42,937 nt of DNA, from contig JAFQCJ010000008.1 in NCBI GenBank assembly GCA_017416445.1, positions 1-42,937 on the forward strand, read 5' to 3'. Positions 39,234 to 42,937 of the stretch are shown piece after piece (the first letter of the stretch is position 1; each line of letters begins with the position of its first letter). The notes beneath the pieces are model-generated. The model was not told the origin of the DNA, did not search any database, and saw nothing but the letters and a program-made list of their open reading frames with translations. Position numbers and translations under genes: made by a program. The stretch is from Oscillospiraceae bacterium (GTDB lineage Bacteria > Bacillota > Clostridia > Oscillospirales > Oscillospiraceae).

Positions 39234-40136
39234 ATGCGTATTCTTGTTACCGACGGTATGGACGCCTCCGCCGTGGCAAAGCTGCGGGCAGATGGTTTTG
39301 AAGTCGTTGAACAGTTCTATGAGCCCGATGAACTGGGCGCAGCCCTGCGGGATTTCGATGTGGTCATCATCCGCAGCGCCACTAAGATCAAGGAGCCCCA
39401 GATCGACGCTGCCAAGGGCGGCAAGCTGAAGGTCATCATCCGCGCCGGTGTGGGCGTGGACAACATCGCGGTAAAGTATGCCGAGGAGAACGGCTTCGTG
39501 GTGAAGAATACCCCCCGTGCCTCCTCCAACGCCGTGGCAGAGCTGGCCATCGCCCTCCTCTTCGCCTGCGCCCGCAATATCTCCATTGCCGGTCACACCA
39601 TGCGTCAGCAGAAGTGGGAGAAGAAGGCCTACTCCAAGGGCTTCGAGGTGGCCGGTAAGGTGGTAGGTGTCATCGGCTACGGCCGCATCGGTCAGATGGT
39701 GGGCCAGAAGTGTCAGGCACTGGGGGCCAGCGTGCTGAGCTATGTCAACCGTCATAAGCCCGAGGGCTGCGAGTGTGAGACCATGAAGTTCGTCACCCCC
39801 GACGAGCTGTTGGCCCAGTCCGATATTATCATCCTCTGCGCCCCCGGCGGTGCCAAACCTCTGGTGGATGCCGAGAGCATCGCCAAGATGAAGGACGGCG
39901 TGGTCATCATCAATGTCTCCCGCGGTTCCAATGTGGACGAGGGTGCCCTCCTTGAGGCCCTCAATTCCGGCAAGGTGAAGGCCGCCGGTATTGATGTGTG
40001 GCTCAGCGAGAAGGACCCCAACTGGGAGCTGGCCTCCCATCCCGCCGTGGCCTGTATGCCCCATGTGGGTGCCGGTACCAAGGAGGCGCAGAAGCGCATC
40101 GGTGCCGAGCTGGTGGACATCATCGAGGCCCTGTAA
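39234..40136 (+). CDS. serA: D-3-phosphoglycerate dehydrogenase, short form
   Basis: NAD-dependent 2-hydroxyacid dehydrogenase oxidising 3-phosphoglycerate, first step of serine synthesis. 300 residues: the substrate and nucleotide domains only, without the ACT or ASB regulatory domains found in longer SerA, so feedback inhibition by serine through ACT is not expected. Motifs: RSATKIKEPQI, IRAGVGVDNIAV, NTPRASSNAVAELAI, the Rossmann motif VIGYGRIGQMVG (GYGRIGQ at 148-154), NVSRGSNVDEGAL with the catalytic Arg, a late Asp/Glu and MPHVGAGT with the catalytic His. The ATG at 39234 has AAGGAGA 9 bases upstream. Paired with serC, which supports the phosphoglycerate assignment over other hydroxyacids. 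Confidence 0.93.
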   Translation: MRILVTDGMDASAVAKLRADGFEVVEQFYEPDELGAALRDFDVVIIRSATKIKEPQIDAAKGGKLKVIIRAGVGVDNIAVKYAEENGFVVKNTPRASSNAVAELAIALLFACARNISIAGHTMRQQKWEKKAYSKGFEVAGKVVGVIGYGRIGQMVGQKCQALGASVLSYVNRHKPEGCECETMKFVTPDELLAQSDIIILCAPGGAKPLVDAESIAKMKDGVVIINVSRGSNVDEGALLEALNSGKVKAAGIDVWLSEKDPNWELASHPAVACMPHVGAGTKEAQKRIGAELVDIIEAL

Positions 40137-40191
40137 TTACTTACGATCTATTCTCACTCTCTTTCTCTTTCTCTGTCTCTTTTCAAAGCGG

Positions 40192-40223
40192 AAACCGCCG
40201 CTCCTCACCGGAGCGGCGGTTTT
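40192..40223. terminator. terminator between serA and the hydrogenase gene
   Basis: AAACCGCCGCTCC (40192-40204), loop TCACC, GGAGCGGCGGTTT (40210-40222): perfect 13-bp stem, T-rich on the plus side and T-rich again on the minus strand. It serves two convergent genes. Just before it (40151-40184) is an almost pure pyrimidine tract. Confidence 0.85.
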
Positions 40224-40229
40224 CATTTC

Positions 40230-41768
40230 TTAATGTCTGCCTACGCGGTCCCAGTCCTCGTACTCCTCGTGGAGTAATTTGATCTCCTCCATATAGGGGG
40301 TATCCAGCGGATTGGAAAGCGGGGCGGTTGCCTTATACTGCTCCAGACGCAGCTTCGACTTCTCGGGGAGCTGCACCGTGCCGGCGCCGGCAATACAGCC
40401 GCCGGGACAGGCCATACCCTCCAGCAGATAGCCGTCATATTTGCCCGTGCGGGCGATGCGGAGCATCTGGCGGCACTCCCGGAGCCCCTCGGCGCAGACG
40501 GTTTTCACCTCTACGGTGGGGTCGATGCGGTGGATGACCTCCTCCACCGCCTTGGCGACACCGCCGCCGGCGGCAAAGCCGCAGCCCGGTGCGCTGGCCT
40601 CGTAGACAGCTTCCACATCGGGGATGTCGTTGAAGTTGAGACCCTTGGCCTCGAACATACCCCGCAGCTCTTCAAAGGTAATGACAAAATCCACCTCGCT
40701 GCGGACGGTGCGGCGGCTGGCCTCCAGTTTTTTGGCGGCGCAGGGGCCGATGAAGGCGATCTTGCAGCCGGGGTTGCGACGCTTGTGGAGACGGGCGGTC
40801 AACACCATGGGGGTCATGGTCATGGAGATATAGGGTGCCATACCGGGGAACTCCTTTTTGGCCATCACCGACCATGCAGGGCAGCAGGAGGTGGCCATAA
40901 AGGGTTGCTTCTCCGGCACATCCCGCAGGAACTCCTCGGCCTCCTCGATGGCGCAGAGGTCGGCACCCACCGCCACCTCTTCCAGCGCGGCAAAGCCCAG
41001 ACGCTTCATGGCCTCCTTCACCTGCCCGGTGGTGACCTTCTCACCGAACTGGCCCCAGAAGGCGGGGGCAATGATGGCAATCACTTTCTCGCCGCGGTTG
41101 ATGGCGTGAATCAGCTGGAAGAGCTGTCCCTTGTCCACAATGGCACCAAAGGGGCAGTTTACCAGACACATACCGCAGGAGACGCATTTATCCTGATCAA
41201 TGTGGGCACGGCCCATCTCGTCGGAGGTGATGGCGTCCATACCGCAGGCCTGCTGGCAGGGACGCTCAAAACGGATAATGGCCTGATAGGAGCAGGCACT
41301 CTTGCATTTGCCGCACTTGATGCACTTACCCTGATCAATGACTGCCTTACCCTTTTCAAAAGAGATGGCATCCTTGGGACAGGCGTGGGAGCAGTGGTGT
41401 GCCAGACACCCCTGACAGAGATTGGTCACCTCATAATGGGTAGGCGGACAGGCGTTGCAGGCATATTTAATAATGTTGATCAAGGGCGGATCATAGTATT
41501 TCTCCGCCACGGCGCTCTGCTCCACGCCGGTGGAGAGGAGGGAGTGCTCGGCGATGGAGCGCAGCGGCAGGCCCATCGCCAGACGAACCCGTTCTCCCAC
41601 GATGGCACGCTCTAAAAAGATGGTGTCGCGGCGGGCCGTCTCATCACCGGGCAGGATCTCATAGGGCAGACGGTCCATGCGACCATAGTCCTGCTCATAA
41701 GCCATCTTTGCCACCTCGGCAAAGACCCGCTTGCGCATATCAGCAATGTCACAGATAGTGTTTCTCAT
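40230..41768 (-). CDS. monomeric [FeFe]-hydrogenase (group B-like) with 4Fe-4S domains
   Basis: 512 residues. The N-terminal 90 residues are helical, including RRDTIFLERAIVGERVRLAM. Then comes a Cys-rich ferredoxin region: CNACPP, CQGCLAHHCSHACP, CIKCGKCKSACSY, a CQQACG block and CVSCGMCLVNCPFGAI, enough for three or four 4Fe-4S clusters. The H-cluster domain has L1 TSCCPAW, L2 GPCAAKK (Gly where HydA has Met) and L3 EGMACPGGCIAGAG (canonical form continues GGGQ). This combination matches my recollection of the widespread monomeric hydrogenases of gut Clostridia, called group B. Role: H2 evolution or uptake with ferredoxin, or sensing; physiology is not settled. The ATG at 41768 has AAGGAG 6 bases upstream. 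It lies 20 bases after the exonuclease gene. No HydE/F/G maturases in the window. Confidence 0.85.
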   Translation of the reverse strand: MRNTICDIADMRKRVFAEVAKMAYEQDYGRMDRLPYEILPGDETARRDTIFLERAIVGERVRLAMGLPLRSIAEHSLLSTGVEQSAVAEKYYDPPLINIIKYACNACPPTHYEVTNLCQGCLAHHCSHACPKDAISFEKGKAVIDQGKCIKCGKCKSACSYQAIIRFERPCQQACGMDAITSDEMGRAHIDQDKCVSCGMCLVNCPFGAIVDKGQLFQLIHAINRGEKVIAIIAPAFWGQFGEKVTTGQVKEAMKRLGFAALEEVAVGADLCAIEEAEEFLRDVPEKQPFMATSCCPAWSVMAKKEFPGMAPYISMTMTPMVLTARLHKRRNPGCKIAFIGPCAAKKLEASRRTVRSEVDFVITFEELRGMFEAKGLNFNDIPDVEAVYEASAPGCGFAAGGGVAKAVEEVIHRIDPTVEVKTVCAEGLRECRQMLRIARTGKYDGYLLEGMACPGGCIAGAGTVQLPEKSKLRLEQYKATAPLSNPLDTPYMEEIKLLHEEYEDWDRVGRH

Positions 41769-41788
41769 AGTAGCTCCTTAATCGGTTT

Positions 41789-42763
41789 TCATTCCTCAGT
41801 AGCTTTCTTATTCTTTCCTCTGCGGTGACGGCGGCGGCGACGGGTCCCGGGAGCAGCCTTGCACACCAGTTCCTCGCAGCGCTGGATATGGGTATACTGC
41901 CGGACAGTCTCTTCGCTTAGGGAAGGCACTGTCACCCGGCCCCACCACTGGCCATCCTCCCCCTGAGACATGGTGATCCGGGTGAGAAAATAGCCGTGGT
42001 TATCACAGCGGAAGGGGGCGTAATACACCTGCTGCCCCGGCTTGCACTTGCTGTCGTAGCTCCAGCGGGAGACGCTGCTGACCTCGCCGCAGAGAGGACA
42101 GACCGGCTTACGGGCGGCGCGGTCGGAGGCGCCGTCTGCCGCTGAGGCAAAGGGGCCGATGCGGCGGCGGGGCTGCTTGGGGAAGGGTTGGGAGGAGAAG
42201 GTGATGTTGCGGCGGCCCCGCTTGACCTTCACCGGCTTCCAGGCCAGATCCTCCGGCAGCAGGCAACGGCACACCAGTGCCGTATACATGGCATCGCACA
42301 GGGCATCGTGGTAGTCGTAGATATCCGGAATGCCGTGGTAGTCCACAGCACGCCATAACGCCACCTGCTGCCCGTCGGCACCTACGGCGTGGCAGTAGGC
42401 ACGCTGCAGATCGTGGAAGGTGGGCATCTCCAGAATGGGCAGACGGTAATACTTGCAGTTCTGCTCAATGGCGCGGCGGTCGTCGCCGCCCCAGGAGGCA
42501 AATTCCGTCTCCTCGCCGCACCAGGCGCGGAATGCCTTCATGGCGCGGGGAAAGGTGGTGCCCAGTTCCCGGTAATCATCCAGCTGGGGCAGCTTGCGGG
42601 CACCCACATCCATCTTGGCGTGGATGACGGGCTTGATATAGGCATTGAACGAGTCTACAATAGGGCCGCCGAGACGGTCGATCTTCACCGCACCGATCTG
42701 TAAGATCTCATCGATGGGCTTTTTATCGTAGCCGCGGTTCCACTCAAGGTCAAGAATGATCAT
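41789..42763 (-). CDS. DEDDh 3'-5' exonuclease with zinc-ribbon and basic tail
   Basis: 324 residues. N-terminal exonuclease domain of the DnaQ/RNase T (DEDDh) group: Exo I IILDLEWNRG with Asp4 and Glu6, Exo II in FASWGGDDRRAIEQN, and Exo III YHDALCDAMYTALV with His and Asp. Then a linker of basic and aromatic residues, a CxxC...C...C unit (CPLCGE about residue 220, then CKPGQ and FRCDNHGYF) suggesting a zinc ribbon, and an Arg-rich end (RRRRRHRRGKNKK). The exonuclease part resembles KapD-like/Eri-1-like proteins; the zinc and Arg-rich parts suggest nucleic-acid binding. RNA or DNA substrate not known. ATG at 42763 with only a weak GAAAGAGAG site. Confidence 0.8.
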   Translation of the reverse strand: MIILDLEWNRGYDKKPIDEILQIGAVKIDRLGGPIVDSFNAYIKPVIHAKMDVGARKLPQLDDYRELGTTFPRAMKAFRAWCGEETEFASWGGDDRRAIEQNCKYYRLPILEMPTFHDLQRAYCHAVGADGQQVALWRAVDYHGIPDIYDYHDALCDAMYTALVCRCLLPEDLAWKPVKVKRGRRNITFSSQPFPKQPRRRIGPFASAADGASDRAARKPVCPLCGEVSSVSRWSYDSKCKPGQQVYYAPFRCDNHGYFLTRITMSQGEDGQWWGRVTVPSLSEETVRQYTHIQRCEELVCKAAPGTRRRRRHRRGKNKKATEE

Positions 42764-42801
42764 AGGTTCTCTCTTTCTTCTCGTTTGCTCGACTTCCCTT
42801 T

Positions 42802-42937
42802 TTACAGCACCATCAGCACAGCGCCCAGAGCCATCAGCACACAGCCGATGGCGGACTTGACGGTGAACTTCTCATGGAGGAAGATGACCGCCAGCACAAG
42901 GGTAATGACCACACTGAGCTTATCAATGGCCACCACC
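42802..42937 (-). CDS. EamA/DMT-family transporter, C-terminal fragment
   Basis: 45 codons at the right edge, ending in TAA. It reads VVAIDKLSVVITLVLAVIF, LHEKFTVKSAIGCVLM and ALGAVLMVL: the last two membrane helices of an EamA (drug/metabolite transporter) domain, with the typical LDKLSVV...EK...IG block. The start lies beyond the window. It is on the same strand as the exonuclease, 38 bases upstream of it. Substrate unknown. Confidence 0.75.
   Translation of the reverse strand, partial: VVAIDKLSVVITLVLAVIFLHEKFTVKSAIGCVLMALGAVLMVL

Noticed and set aside
1..42937. CRISPR array, insertion sequence, integrase or prophage
   Set aside because: No regularly spaced repeats, no transposase or phage proteins and no terminal inverted repeats were seen.

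Overview
The window looks like a chromosomal segment of a moderately GC-rich, spore-forming, anaerobic Clostridia bacterium, most likely of the Oscillospiraceae (Flavonifractor/Intestinimonas/Oscillibacter-like). The assignment rests on gene content and protein style. There is a Firmicutes-type dcw cluster with a PASTA-domain class B PBP and a meso-DAP-type MurE, spoVAD/spoVAE spore genes, a monomeric [FeFe]-hydrogenase, strong AGGAGG ribosome-binding sites and Gram-positive sigma-A promoters. No virus, plasmid, IS element or CRISPR array was seen.

Layout. (1) 1-2.2 kb: a CocE/NonD-type hydrolase runs off the left edge, followed by the 3' remnants of uxaC and of a second gene cut at one common breakpoint. 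(2) 2.2-5.9 kb: a HisC/CobD-like aminotransferase and a copper ATPase whose C-terminus is an in-frame CopZ with its own internal ribosome-binding site. (3) 5.9-7.3 kb: spoVAE and spoVAD without spoVAC. (4) 7.4-12.3 kb: a tightly coupled plus-strand run of HAD phosphatase, MFS transporter, glycerophosphodiesterase, rsmD, coaD and a coiled-coil protein, closed by a strong terminator. (5) 12.4-25.4 kb: the division and cell wall cluster mraZ-rsmH-ftsL-PBP-murE-mraY-ftsW-murG-murA-ftsQ-ftsZ. It has MraZ-type repeats at its promoter and a separate consensus promoter for ftsZ. murD and ftsA are missing from their usual places. xth follows.

(6) 26.3-36.2 kb: the most interesting accessory locus. A minus-strand operon encodes a Dpp/Opp-type ABC importer (substrate-binding lipoprotein, two permeases, two ATPases), an FGGY carbohydrate kinase and an M81/MlrC metallohydrolase. 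It is divergent from a DeoR-family regulator, and a perfect 18-bp palindrome lies in the shared control region. Together these look like an uptake and catabolism system for a compound that is both hydrolysed by an amidase-like enzyme and phosphorylated on a sugar or polyol. The substrate cannot be told from sequence. (7) 36.3-40.2 kb: tRNA-Cys, a ClC-type anion channel, and the serine biosynthesis pair serC-serA. (8) 40.2 kb to the end: a monomeric [FeFe]-hydrogenase, a DEDDh exonuclease with a zinc-ribbon tail, and the end of an EamA-type transporter.

All calls come from reading the sequence and from memory of the families. No database search or structure calculation was run, and promoter, operator and hairpin calls are by eye.
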